A DNA stretch of 64,000 nucleotides, from the IMG/VR virus record IMGVR_UViG_3300025128_008691, positions 1 to 64,000 of that record. One strand, 5' to 3'. Position 1 is the stretch's first letter; each line of letters starts with the position of its first letter. Below the pieces are notes generated by a model. The model searched no databases. It saw only the letters and a list, made by a program, of their open reading frames with translations, and was not told where the DNA came from. The position numbers and the translations under genes are program-made. This document shows, one piece after another, positions 11,240-19,751 of this stretch. The DNA is from a virus.

Positions 11240-12355
11240 GTGAGGAAAGCTTTAATAACTGGCATTACCGGTCAGGATGGGTCTTTTCTAGCAGAACTGC
11301 TATTAGAAAAAGGATATGAGGTAGTTGGTCTTAAGCGCAGAGCAAGCACTTCTAATCACGATAGGATATCACATATAAGTTCAGAGTTCTTTTCTGTCGA
11401 AGAATTCGAAATTATAGATAGCGGATCTGTATATTCTATAGTTGATAAACATCAACCTGATGAAATTTATAACCTTGCTGCACAATCACATGTCGGGACA
11501 TCGTTTGACCAGCCTAACTACACTATCCAAGTTAATACGATAGGGGTGGTGAATTTCCTTGAGGCAATTAGACGATTTTCACCTTCCACAAGATTTTACC
11601 AAGCTAGCACAAGTGAAATGTTTGGAAAAAACTACGACGTTCTGGTTGACGGAGAACTAGTCGCCAACGCGGAAGATGGTTCAAATTCTGAAAAATTTCA
11701 AGATGAAGAAACGGTTTTTGAGCCTCAGAGTCCCTATGGTGCTGCGAAGCTAGCATCCCACCATTTGGTGCGGATCTATAGAGAAGGTTTCGGCCTTCAC
11801 TCTTCATGTGGAATATTATTTAACCACGAGAGCGAACGAAGAGGTGAGAACTTCGTTACTAGAAAGATAACTAAATGGCTAGCTGCTTTTGCCAAGTGGG
11901 CATTTGACCAAGGCCTTGATCTTGATTCGAGACATTTCTTTTTTGATGATGATCATATCCACTCAAGAAGATCTGAGTTCCCTAAGCTCCGTCTAGGCAA
12001 TCTGCACGCATTTAGAGACTGGGGGCATGCTGAGGACTATGTTAAAGCAATGTGGCTTATGCTGCAGCAGGACGAGCCTGACGACTATGTAATAGCTACT
12101 GGAGAAACACACAGCGTCCATGACTTTTTAGTTCATGCTTTTGAATATTTTGAGATTGATAACTACTCAGAATTCGTTGTAATAGATCCCGAGTTCTATA
12201 GACCAGCAGAAGTGGAATACCTCAAGGGAGAGCCCTCTAAAGCAAGAAAGACGCTTGGTTGGAATCCTGAGGTCTCATTTGAGAACTTAGTACAGAGAAT
12301 GTTAGAAAGTGATCTTGATGCCGAAGAAGAGAAAGAATTTTCGCTCGAACTATAA
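11240..12355 (+). CDS. gmd: GDP-mannose 4,6-dehydratase
   Basis: Extended SDR enzyme converting GDP-D-mannose to GDP-4-keto-6-deoxymannose, precursor of fucose, rhamnose and perosamine. NADP-binding GITGQDG at residues 8-14. Catalytic S/T-S-E in ASTSEMFG (about 122-129), and Tyr166-x3-Lys170 in SPYGAAK. Family signatures LFNHESERRGENFV and RLGNLHAFRDWGHAEDYV are intact. At 371 residues it is slightly longer than usual (about 345), with insertions near 130-160 and 225-250. GTG start directly after the previous stop. Its position inside the packaging operon, away from the glycosyltransferases, is unusual. Confidence 0.92.
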   Translation: MRKALITGITGQDGSFLAELLLEKGYEVVGLKRRASTSNHDRISHISSEFFSVEEFEIIDSGSVYSIVDKHQPDEIYNLAAQSHVGTSFDQPNYTIQVNTIGVVNFLEAIRRFSPSTRFYQASTSEMFGKNYDVLVDGELVANAEDGSNSEKFQDEETVFEPQSPYGAAKLASHHLVRIYREGFGLHSSCGILFNHESERRGENFVTRKITKWLAAFAKWAFDQGLDLDSRHFFFDDDHIHSRRSEFPKLRLGNLHAFRDWGHAEDYVKAMWLMLQQDEPDDYVIATGETHSVHDFLVHAFEYFEIDNYSEFVVIDPEFYRPAEVEYLKGEPSKARKTLGWNPEVSFENLVQRMLESDLDAEEEKEFSLEL

Positions 12356-12653
12356 CAATTCCAGAAACTATGACGACCCTGCTTATGCTAATTTTAGAAA
12401 AGAAGTGCGTAAGAGGGATGGCAATGTGTGTAAGTATCCGGGATGTGGTTCAAAAAGTAAATTGCATGTTCATCATATTAAGAAGTGGGCTAGTCACCCT
12501 TCTATGAGATATGATGTAACAAACGGTATTACATTATGCAAGAAATGCCATGATGCAATAAAAAATAACGAAGAGGTTTATGAAAGCTTCTTCTTTAAAA
12601 TACTAGAGTGGGACGCCATTCAGAGAATAAAGAAGAAAGAAGATGAGCAATAG
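12318..12653 (+). CDS. HNH endonuclease
   Basis: 111 residues. The HNH/ββα-metal core is complete: CKYPGCG (zinc pair), then LHVHHIKKW (first His motif), NGITLCKKCHDAI (Asn, second Cys pair and final His). Preceded by a basic Asn/Arg-rich N-terminus. An HNH protein next to the terminase is common in tailed phages, where it can assist DNA cleavage during packaging. Start ATG at 12318 lies inside gmd (38-nt overlap); an in-frame GTG at 12309 is the alternative. Confidence 0.85.
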   Translation: MPKKRKNFRSNYNNSRNYDDPAYANFRKEVRKRDGNVCKYPGCGSKSKLHVHHIKKWASHPSMRYDVTNGITLCKKCHDAIKNNEEVYESFFFKILEWDAIQRIKKKEDEQ

Positions 12654-13116
12654 ATTTCAAGTCATTCGTGACACTAGGGAGAAACAAGGCCATGGCTGGT
12701 GGTATGACGAGAACGCTTATTGTTCCGGAACCACTAAAGCCAAGGTCGAGATAGGTGACTATGCTATTGAAGGGATGGAACACGTCTTATGCATAGAGAG
12801 AAAAGAAAGTGTATCCGAGTTAGCAGGAAACTGTAGCGAAAAAAGATTCCATAAAGAATTGGAGAGAATGTCTACTTTTCCTTATGCTTTTTTAATCTTA
12901 GAGTTTAGCTGGTCAGATATAGAAAGATATCCAGAGGGCTCTAGTGTTCCTAGGTCAAAGTGGAGCAGTATAAAAATAAAGGGCAAGTACATCAATAGAG
13001 TTATTTCTACAGCTAGGCTTCAGTATGGAATACATGTTATAGCTTGTGGAGACAAGAAGAGAGCCGAGGAAGTTGCGTTCTATATAATGAGGAAAGTCCA
13101 TGAACTCCAACATTGA
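12643..13116 (+). CDS. ERCC4/XPF-type nuclease domain protein
   Basis: 157 residues forming one ERCC4 nuclease domain. The catalytic motifs are recognisable: IRDTREK at residues 8-14, IGDYAIEG near 37, CIERKES near 50, and a following helix RFHKELERM. This family cuts branched DNA (XPF, Mus81, and stand-alone phage and archaeal versions). It overlaps HNH and terL genes, so it probably acts on replicated DNA concatemers before packaging, in place of an endonuclease VII-type resolvase (inference). Confidence 0.8.
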   Translation: MSNRFQVIRDTREKQGHGWWYDENAYCSGTTKAKVEIGDYAIEGMEHVLCIERKESVSELAGNCSEKRFHKELERMSTFPYAFLILEFSWSDIERYPEGSSVPRSKWSSIKIKGKYINRVISTARLQYGIHVIACGDKKRAEEVAFYIMRKVHELQH

Positions 13117-15187
13117 TATAAATGCATATGAGAATGCTTGGTTAGGATTAGATGAGAATGACCTCAGCTCAATAGAAAGGCCTCTCTCTAACCTGAGCGA
13201 CAAAGACAGGAACGATTTCCACTTATATGTACTTAAAAAAATGAGAGATCCAGAATACTTTCACTGGACTGTCAAGACGCTCTTAGGCATAGAACTACTA
13301 CCAATACAAACATGTATACTTAGAGAGCTTTGGAGACGACCGTTTCCTATGTATATTGCATCTCGTGGTTTTGGTAAGTCTTTTCTGCTTTCGGTATATT
13401 GTCTTCTTAAGACAACTCTTGTGCCCGGAACTAAGATAGTCATCGTAGGCGCTGCGTTCAGGCAGTCGAAGGTTATCTTTGAATATATGGATAGCATTTG
13501 GAGAAACGCCCCTATCTTACAAAGTATCTGTACAGATTCAAGTGGGCCGAGAAGAGATGTTGACCGCTGCACTATGAAGGTCAATGATAGTTGGGCCATG
13601 GCTGTTCCTCTGGGTGATGGAAATAAGATTAGAGGTTTACGAGCACATACAATTATTGCCGACGAATTTAACTCTATCCCTACTCACATTTATGAGACTG
13701 TTGTTGCTGGTTTCGCTGCTGTTTCTAGCAATCCTACTCAGAACGTAAAGGACGCAGCTAGAAGAAAGAAAATGAAAGAGCAGGGCGTCTGGAATGAGGC
13801 TCAAGAATCTCAGTATGAAGATCGCTCCGCTAACCAGTCTATCATAGCTGGAACTGCTGGATATGACTTTGAACCATATGCTGAATATTGGAGAAAATAT
13901 AAATCTACAATAATAAACAGGGGAACCTCTGGTAAGGCAAGGAATAAGTCAAAGGAAGAATCGGAAGAAGGCGATGATGAGATACCTGACTACATGAAAA
14001 GGTTGAATTGGAAATCCTTTTCGATTATAAGAGTACCTTATGAAATTATACCTGAAGGCTTTATGGATGACCAGCAGGTAGCTCGCTCTAGGGCTACGAT
14101 GCATAACGGCATTTACCAAATGGAATATGGCGCTTGTTTTACGTCTGATAGCCAAGGCTTCTTTAAAAGGAGTTTGATACATGCTTGCGTTGCTAGCGAT
14201 TCAAATGTAGGAGGTCATAACTGGCCCGATTGGTGTCCTGATGCCTTTGATGTCATGACAAAGGGAGATCCAAATAAAAGGTATGTTATAGGCGTTGACC
14301 CAGCTTCCGAACAAGATAATTTTGCGGTCGTAGTATTAGAGCTTCACCCAGAGCATCAGAGGGTTGTATACGGATGGACAACTAACAAGAAGGATTTTGC
14401 TGGACGAAAGAAGATAGGACTTACTGATGCGCATGATTACTATTCTTTCTGCGCTCGAAAGATCAGAGACCTAATGAGATCATTCCCTTGCGTAAGACTT
14501 GGAATAGACTCTCAGGGGGGAGGTTTCACAATAGCTGAATCTTTAAGAGACTTAGATAAGCTTAAACCGGGCGAAAGACCTATATATGAAATAATAGAAG
14601 ATGGCAAAACTAAAGATACAGACGCTATGGCAGGTGACCATATCTTAGATCTAGTTAACTTTGCTAGTGCTAAGTGGACATCTCAGGCCAATCATGGGCT
14701 TAGAAAAGACTTGGAGGATAAGGTTTTACTATTCCCCAGATTCGATACTCTCACTCTAAGCTTGATGACAGAGAAGGACAAGATCGCATTTAAAGAGATC
14801 AAGGAAAAGATTGGAGAGAGCACAGCTCTAAGGCTCTATGACACACTTGAGGACGCTGTGATGGAAGTCGAAGAACTTAAAGATGAGCTATCTACGATTG
14901 TTATGACAGTCACAAATGCAGGTCGAGAAAGATGGTCTACGCCCGAAATAAAGCTAGGTACAGGTAAGAAGGGCAGAATGAGAAAAGACCGTTATAGTGC
15001 TATCGTCATAGCTAATATGATAGCTAGAACTATCCACAGAGCTCTACCGGCTCCGACATATAATACGATAGGGATGGTGGTTGGTTCAGACACCCCATCC
15101 ACTACTCAGCAGGGGATGTACATAGGTCCTGAATGGGCGCAGAGCATAGACTCTTCTGTGTTCAGAGCTATAAACAAAAATAATTAA
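13100..15187 (+). CDS. terL: Terminase large subunit
   Basis: 695-residue packaging motor. ATPase half: Walker A ASRGFGKSF (residues 87-95), Walker B TIIADEF (184-190, catalytic Glu189). Nuclease half (RNase H fold): VIGVDPASEQD (Asp400) and LGIDSQGGG (Asp470), with a third acidic region near KKGRMRKDRYSA. The length exceeds typical TerL (450-600) owing to a charged insertion near 270-300 and a C-terminal extension. The ATG overlaps the ERCC4 gene by 17 nt with AGGAAAG upstream. Confidence 0.93.
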   Translation: MNSNIDINAYENAWLGLDENDLSSIERPLSNLSDKDRNDFHLYVLKKMRDPEYFHWTVKTLLGIELLPIQTCILRELWRRPFPMYIASRGFGKSFLLSVYCLLKTTLVPGTKIVIVGAAFRQSKVIFEYMDSIWRNAPILQSICTDSSGPRRDVDRCTMKVNDSWAMAVPLGDGNKIRGLRAHTIIADEFNSIPTHIYETVVAGFAAVSSNPTQNVKDAARRKKMKEQGVWNEAQESQYEDRSANQSIIAGTAGYDFEPYAEYWRKYKSTIINRGTSGKARNKSKEESEEGDDEIPDYMKRLNWKSFSIIRVPYEIIPEGFMDDQQVARSRATMHNGIYQMEYGACFTSDSQGFFKRSLIHACVASDSNVGGHNWPDWCPDAFDVMTKGDPNKRYVIGVDPASEQDNFAVVVLELHPEHQRVVYGWTTNKKDFAGRKKIGLTDAHDYYSFCARKIRDLMRSFPCVRLGIDSQGGGFTIAESLRDLDKLKPGERPIYEIIEDGKTKDTDAMAGDHILDLVNFASAKWTSQANHGLRKDLEDKVLLFPRFDTLTLSLMTEKDKIAFKEIKEKIGESTALRLYDTLEDAVMEVEELKDELSTIVMTVTNAGRERWSTPEIKLGTGKKGRMRKDRYSAIVIANMIARTIHRALPAPTYNTIGMVVGSDTPSTTQQGMYIGPEWAQSIDSSVFRAINKNN

Positions 15188-15190
15188 TAT

Positions 15191-15206
15191 TGGTGTAAAT
15201 GTTAAT
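15191..15206 (+). promoter_or_regulatory. Candidate late promoter before the portal gene
   Basis: TGGTGTAAATGTTAAT immediately after the terL stop, 57 nt before the portal start; same TGGTGTA word as at 17409, 20835 and 23776. Confidence 0.45.
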
Positions 15207-15247
15207 AGTCATTACTATAATTTTAATACCTATTGGAGTGCTTACAG

Positions 15248-17407
15248 TTGGTTGACAAAAGATACCCTAAAAGTTCGATTTTACCAGAAGGCGAGTCCTA
15301 TGTAAGTTGGGCTTCAGAAGACGCTGCAGAACGTAGAGAGGCTATACAGGCTTATAGTTCAGCAATACCAGAGTTCGCTAGCGCTGCATTAGGTTCAAGG
15401 TCTAGAGACTTCTCAGGGCTGACTACTTATCAAAGCGGAAGACCCGGACTTAGAGGTAGTGATTACGATGCCTATCGCCCCACTGAGGCAGTTCCTCAGA
15501 AAAGCAAAGAGATTATGGCTTTTGCTAGAAGAGCTTACAGAAGAATAGGTTTAATAAGAAATGCAATCGACCTCATGGGAGACTTTGCATGTCAGGGTGT
15601 TAGGCTTGTTCATTCTAGTCCTAGAATAGAAAGATTCTATAACGACTGGTTCACTAGATGCAAAGGCAAGTTCGTTTCAGAGAGATTCTGCAATCTGCTG
15701 TTTAGAGAAGCAAATGTTCCTGTAAGAATGAAAACTGCAAAGATAAACAGAAAGAAAAGAGATGAGATGCAACGTTCTGTTGCTGGTGCAGATATGACTG
15801 CCGTTATAAAAAGCAATGGGTTCTCAAAGAACGAGATACCTTGGCAGTATATCTTTCTTGATCCATTGAATATAGACGTTGTTGGAGGCCCTGTTTCTAG
15901 TCTTACCGGAGTAAAGAGATACAAAATAAAGCTTCCTCCTACCCTGAAGAGATATATAGATCAGCTTAATAAAAGCCCGAACAAGGACGATAGAGCTATA
16001 CTTGATAGCATCCCCTCCGAACTTAGAAATCTTATTAATCAGCCGAATAAGTCTATTATACTACCTCCTGAGAAAACCTTTGTGTATCACTACAAGAAGG
16101 ATGATTGGCAGCAGTGGGCTGATCCTATGACATACGCTTGCTTTGATGACCTTATTCTTTATGAAAAGCTCAAACTTGCTGATAAAGCTGCTCTTGATGG
16201 AGCTGTAAACAAGATAAGAGTATGGAAGCTAGGTAACTTAGAACATAAGCTTGCGCCTACAGCTAATGCCGCTAGTGCGTTAAGTAGTATACTTGGTTCT
16301 AATGTTGGTGGTGGGACAATGGATATCGTTTGGGGTCCTGATATTGAACTACTAGAGACAGGATCGGACGTTCAGAGATTTTTGGGCGACGAAAAATACC
16401 GACCCACTCTAATGTCTATCTACTCATGCTTAGGAATACCTCCGACACTGACTGGGACATTTGGGGCTAGCGGTACTACGAATAACTTTATCTCGTTGAA
16501 AACGCTTACTGAAAGACTTAATTATGTTCGTGAAATATTGGTAGAATTTTGGAACCATCAAATTAAGTTAGTGCAGGCAGCAATGGGATTTAGAGCTCCG
16601 GCACAGATAGAGTTTGATTTTATGTATCTAGAAGATCCAGCTTCAATGACGCAGTTGTTAATAAACTTGGCTGACAGAAATATTATCAGTGATGAGTTTG
16701 TTCAAAGAAATGTTAAAGCTAAACCTACTGTTGAGCAGAATAGACTAAACAAAGAAGGCGCTAAGAGGCAAAGAGGTTCTATGTCGGAAAAAGTAAGTCC
16801 ATATCATTCAGTTGACAAGCAGCATAGCCTTGAGAAGATAGCACTGCAGACAGGAGTTGCCTCTCCTTCTGAGGTTGGTCTTGATCTAAAGAATAAGAGA
16901 AACGGAGAAAAGAGCGCTCTAGAGCTTAGAAAGAAAGACTCTAAAAACCCCAAGTTGCCAGAACCAGATGCTCCTTCTCCTGAACCGCAAGGTAGACCTA
17001 TGAATTCCCGAGACTCTGTTCCTAGAGAACGAAGGCAGTTTAAACCTGCACTGAAGGCCTCTATTGAGATATGGGCAAAGTCAGCGCAGGAAAAGATATC
17101 GGCATTTATGAAACCTGCAATACTAGAGCAGTTTGATAAAAAGAATATTAGAAGTTTAAGTAGGGATGAGAAGTCGATGGCTGAAAGGCTAAAATTCGAG
17201 ATACTCTGTAACTTAGACTACAACTGTGAAGTTGGCGCCGAACAAATAGCTGAAGCAATAAACTCAGACCCTATTGCTCGCTCTGTTCACAAAGAATGTG
17301 AATCTTGGATATTCCAAGCATCAAAAGATGCTGATAGACGCCTAACTATCGAAGAGATCAGAAGCCTGAAGGCTTCTTTCTATGCCAACTTTAAAGAAAA
17401 CCAGTAA
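15248..17407 (+). CDS. Portal protein
   Basis: About 719 residues, directly after terL. The order of features fits a portal: helical clip/wing region, RRAYRRIGLIRNAIDLMGDF near residue 85-105, LDPLNIDVVGGP near 210, and the long C-terminal helical segment. The stretch PTLMSIYSCLGIPPTLTGTFG followed by NNFISLKTLTERLNYVREIL (about 385-440) is the typical portal crown/tunnel region. The C-terminal 150 residues are extra and charged. Start TTG at 15248 with GGAG 9 nt upstream; TTG at 15233 is an alternative. Confidence 0.82.
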   Translation: MVDKRYPKSSILPEGESYVSWASEDAAERREAIQAYSSAIPEFASAALGSRSRDFSGLTTYQSGRPGLRGSDYDAYRPTEAVPQKSKEIMAFARRAYRRIGLIRNAIDLMGDFACQGVRLVHSSPRIERFYNDWFTRCKGKFVSERFCNLLFREANVPVRMKTAKINRKKRDEMQRSVAGADMTAVIKSNGFSKNEIPWQYIFLDPLNIDVVGGPVSSLTGVKRYKIKLPPTLKRYIDQLNKSPNKDDRAILDSIPSELRNLINQPNKSIILPPEKTFVYHYKKDDWQQWADPMTYACFDDLILYEKLKLADKAALDGAVNKIRVWKLGNLEHKLAPTANAASALSSILGSNVGGGTMDIVWGPDIELLETGSDVQRFLGDEKYRPTLMSIYSCLGIPPTLTGTFGASGTTNNFISLKTLTERLNYVREILVEFWNHQIKLVQAAMGFRAPAQIEFDFMYLEDPASMTQLLINLADRNIISDEFVQRNVKAKPTVEQNRLNKEGAKRQRGSMSEKVSPYHSVDKQHSLEKIALQTGVASPSEVGLDLKNKRNGEKSALELRKKDSKNPKLPEPDAPSPEPQGRPMNSRDSVPRERRQFKPALKASIEIWAKSAQEKISAFMKPAILEQFDKKNIRSLSRDEKSMAERLKFEILCNLDYNCEVGAEQIAEAINSDPIARSVHKECESWIFQASKDADRRLTIEEIRSLKASFYANFKENQ

Positions 17408-17408
17408 A

Positions 17409-17420
17409 TGGTGTATTTAA
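17409..17420 (+). promoter_or_regulatory. Candidate late promoter (TGGTGTATTTAA)
   Basis: Begins 2 nt after the portal stop and 42 nt before the next ATG. Confidence 0.45.
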
Positions 17421-17450
17421 TTAGACGAAACTTTTTATAAGGAGAGAAAA

Positions 17451-17636
17451 ATGACGGTAGTAAGAAAGCTTACCCCGGACACATACCCGGACCCGGATGA
17501 TTGTGTTGATTGTGGCAATGATTCACCTCCAGCTCCAGCTCCTGAGGCTCCGCCTGTTAACGAGTCGGCAGAGGAAGCACCAGCCGAAGCACCAGCTGAG
17601 AATAATGAACAACCAAAACCTCCTTTTTGGAGATAA
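17451..17636 (+). CDS. Pro/Ala/Glu-rich 61-aa protein
   Basis: AAGGAGAG precedes the ATG. The sequence has DDCVDCGND (a CxxC pair) near the N-terminus and then a disordered PAPAPEAPP/EEAPAEAPAE tract ending PPFWR. Nothing is recognised; the C-terminal aromatic tip after a flexible tract recalls short capsid- or scaffold-binding peptides. Between portal and protease-scaffold genes. Confidence 0.65.
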   Translation: MTVVRKLTPDTYPDPDDCVDCGNDSPPAPAPEAPPVNESAEEAPAEAPAENNEQPKPPFWR

Positions 17637-17640
17637 TTGA

Positions 17641-19254
17641 ATGAGCAAAATTGCAATATACAAATCAGAGATAGCAGATGGAATAGGTGACCTAATAAAG
17701 AGTCAAGCTTCCATAGCTTATGCATCGCCTCTTTTTGAGCCAGATAGCTTCAAACCTTCAGTACTTAATTCATGTAAGCTGAAGATGTCAGATATGCTAG
17801 CTCAAGGTGGGGTAAAAGATTTAGATATTTATCACACCTTTTCTATTTTAGTTACTTCTTCTTGGAATAGAAATGATGACGTTTTTGCAAAAGGTGAAAT
17901 TTGGGAAGCAAAGAATACTCCTAAATTCAAACCGGCAAATTTAGAGCACGACGAAAAAAAGATAGTAGGTGGAATTATAGGTAGCTGGGCTGTTGATGAT
18001 GAGTTTAAACTTATCAATGAAACAACAGAAGCCAATGAGCTACCAGACAATTACCATATACTGGTTTCTTCTGTTATATACAGACAGTGGCAAGATCCTG
18101 AATATAAAGCTAGAGCAGAGGACTTAATAAGAAAAATAGAAGAAGGGAATATGTTTGTCTCTATGGAGTGTATCTTTAGAGGCTTTGATTATGCTGTTAG
18201 AACACCTAGCGAAGAGAATAAGATAATAGCTAGAAGTGAAGACACCTCGTTCTTATCAAGACATTTAAGAGCGTATGGAGGTACTGGTGAGTACCAAGGT
18301 CACAAGGTAGGTAGACTGCTTAGAAATATCACCTTCTCGGGTAAAGGCTTTGTTGAAAAGCCCGCTAATCCGGATAGTGTCATTTTTGATCGTGGTCATA
18401 TCTTTGATTTTGCTGGAGCTTCTGTTGCAAAAAACCTGTTTTCTAAACAAAATGGTGTATCATCTAAAGTAGAAAAAGAAATTCTTTCTAAAGTGGAACC
18501 ACAAGAGGAGAAGAATCTTATGTCCAACGACTTTTTAAATGATCAGGTAAGGGAGTTAAAGGAAGCTCTTTCTTCTGTTCAAGAAGAAAACAAAGAGCTT
18601 TTGAGTAAACTCTCAAATGCCAATGTTGAGAAGATGGAAGGCGAGCTGGCTGAACTTAATCAGACAGTTGAAGCTCTTTCTGAATCTTTAGCATCGGCTC
18701 AAGCTGATCTAGAAGAAGCCAATACAGCGAAAGAAGACTTGTTGTCTAAAGTTGCTGAAGAGGCAGAAGCACGTAAGATAGCTGAAGACGCTATCGCAAG
18801 TTTGGAAGAGGAAAAGAAAAGACAAAGCAGAGCATCTAGTCTCATTGAAGCTGGTATCAGTGAAGATGAAGTAGATTCTAAGCTGGAAACTTTTGCTTCC
18901 CTTTCAGATGAACAGTTTCAAGATATTGTTAGCACTATTGCAGCACTGAAAACGGTTTCAGAAGCTGACGAAGCTAGCGATTCTTTTACCACCGAAGCTG
19001 AAGAAACTGAGACCGAAGAAAACTTGGAGTCCGGCATGAAATATCATGACGATAAAGACAAAAAGAAAAAGAAGAAAGAGGTCGAAGAATCTGAAGCGAG
19101 CGAAGAGGTTGATGAAGAAGTCTTAGAGACAGCTTCAGTTGAAGAAGAAGTGGACTTAGCAGTTCCTTCTGACGATATTGAAGATGGAACAGAGACGGTT
19201 CGTGCAGGCCTACAGAGCTGGGTGAATTCGTATGTTTTAAACTCAGAAGATTAA
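17641..19254 (+). CDS. Prohead protease fused to scaffold
   Basis: 537 residues. N-terminal half is a herpesvirus-type prohead serine protease: His103 in NLEHDEKKIVGG and Ser174 in MFVSMECIF are the probable catalytic pair, with Glu176 close by. After about residue 280 comes a long Glu/Lys/Ala coiled coil (roughly 295-405), then an acidic tract with a lysine run (about 470-480) and a conserved-looking C-terminal end (SWVNSYVLN) that probably binds the capsid protein. Protease cleavage of the scaffold during maturation is expected. An internal start at 18520 could produce scaffold alone. Confidence 0.82.
   Translation: MSKIAIYKSEIADGIGDLIKSQASIAYASPLFEPDSFKPSVLNSCKLKMSDMLAQGGVKDLDIYHTFSILVTSSWNRNDDVFAKGEIWEAKNTPKFKPANLEHDEKKIVGGIIGSWAVDDEFKLINETTEANELPDNYHILVSSVIYRQWQDPEYKARAEDLIRKIEEGNMFVSMECIFRGFDYAVRTPSEENKIIARSEDTSFLSRHLRAYGGTGEYQGHKVGRLLRNITFSGKGFVEKPANPDSVIFDRGHIFDFAGASVAKNLFSKQNGVSSKVEKEILSKVEPQEEKNLMSNDFLNDQVRELKEALSSVQEENKELLSKLSNANVEKMEGELAELNQTVEALSESLASAQADLEEANTAKEDLLSKVAEEAEARKIAEDAIASLEEEKKRQSRASSLIEAGISEDEVDSKLETFASLSDEQFQDIVSTIAALKTVSEADEASDSFTTEAEETETEENLESGMKYHDDKDKKKKKKEVEESEASEEVDEEVLETASVEEEVDLAVPSDDIEDGTETVRAGLQSWVNSYVLNSED
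18520..19254 (+). CDS. Nested in-frame scaffold product (putative)
   Basis: In-frame ATG at codon 294 of the protease-scaffold gene, preceded by AGGAG 9 nt upstream, exactly at the junction between protease and coiled-coil regions. It would yield a 244-residue scaffold without protease, as in lambda C/Nu3. The ribosome site is seen; use of the start is inferred. Confidence 0.5.
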   Translation: MSNDFLNDQVRELKEALSSVQEENKELLSKLSNANVEKMEGELAELNQTVEALSESLASAQADLEEANTAKEDLLSKVAEEAEARKIAEDAIASLEEEKKRQSRASSLIEAGISEDEVDSKLETFASLSDEQFQDIVSTIAALKTVSEADEASDSFTTEAEETETEENLESGMKYHDDKDKKKKKKEVEESEASEEVDEEVLETASVEEEVDLAVPSDDIEDGTETVRAGLQSWVNSYVLNSED

Positions 19255-19268
19255 GAGGGAGAACTTAA

Positions 19269-19733
19269 ATGGCACTTAAACCAGATAGAGTTGAACATCT
19301 AACAGATCTCAGCTTTTTCATGAACGAAACAGGTGAAAGAGGGGTTGTTGTAACCCACAGCACTGCTGGCTCTGGGGCCTCAATGGACGATAGCAATGCT
19401 GCCGTTATTGTTGCCACTGGGGGCTCCGGTGATTTACCTGCTGGTCTGTTACTGAATGACGTAGTTAACCTTGATCTAACTCGTCAACACATTAATTTCC
19501 ACAAAGATGAAGTTCAAAAGGGCGGTAAAGTCCTATTGCTTCGTCGTGGTACAGTTGTTACTAACATGGTAGAAGGATCTCCTTCCGCCACTATCGCTGC
19601 GGGCACACCAGCCTATCCTATGGCCAACGGGCTTATTACCCCTGACCAAGATACTGGCGCCACTCAAATCGGTAGATTCCTTTCTGTTAAAGATGCAGAC
19701 GGGTATGTTAAAGTCGAAATTAACATCGTTTAA
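19269..19733 (+). CDS. Capsid decoration protein (putative)
   Basis: 154 residues between scaffold and major capsid genes, where decoration or stabilising proteins normally lie. Beta-rich with Gly/Thr/Ser: VVVTHSTAGSGASMDD, then AAGTPAYPMANGLITP and IGRFLSVKDADGYVKVE, resembling the gpD-like barrel where a strand wraps a small molecule-like core. The call depends on position as much as on sequence. Confidence 0.6.
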   Translation: MALKPDRVEHLTDLSFFMNETGERGVVVTHSTAGSGASMDDSNAAVIVATGGSGDLPAGLLLNDVVNLDLTRQHINFHKDEVQKGGKVLLLRRGTVVTNMVEGSPSATIAAGTPAYPMANGLITPDQDTGATQIGRFLSVKDADGYVKVEINIV

Positions 19734-19751
19734 ATAGGAGATAGATTAGAA

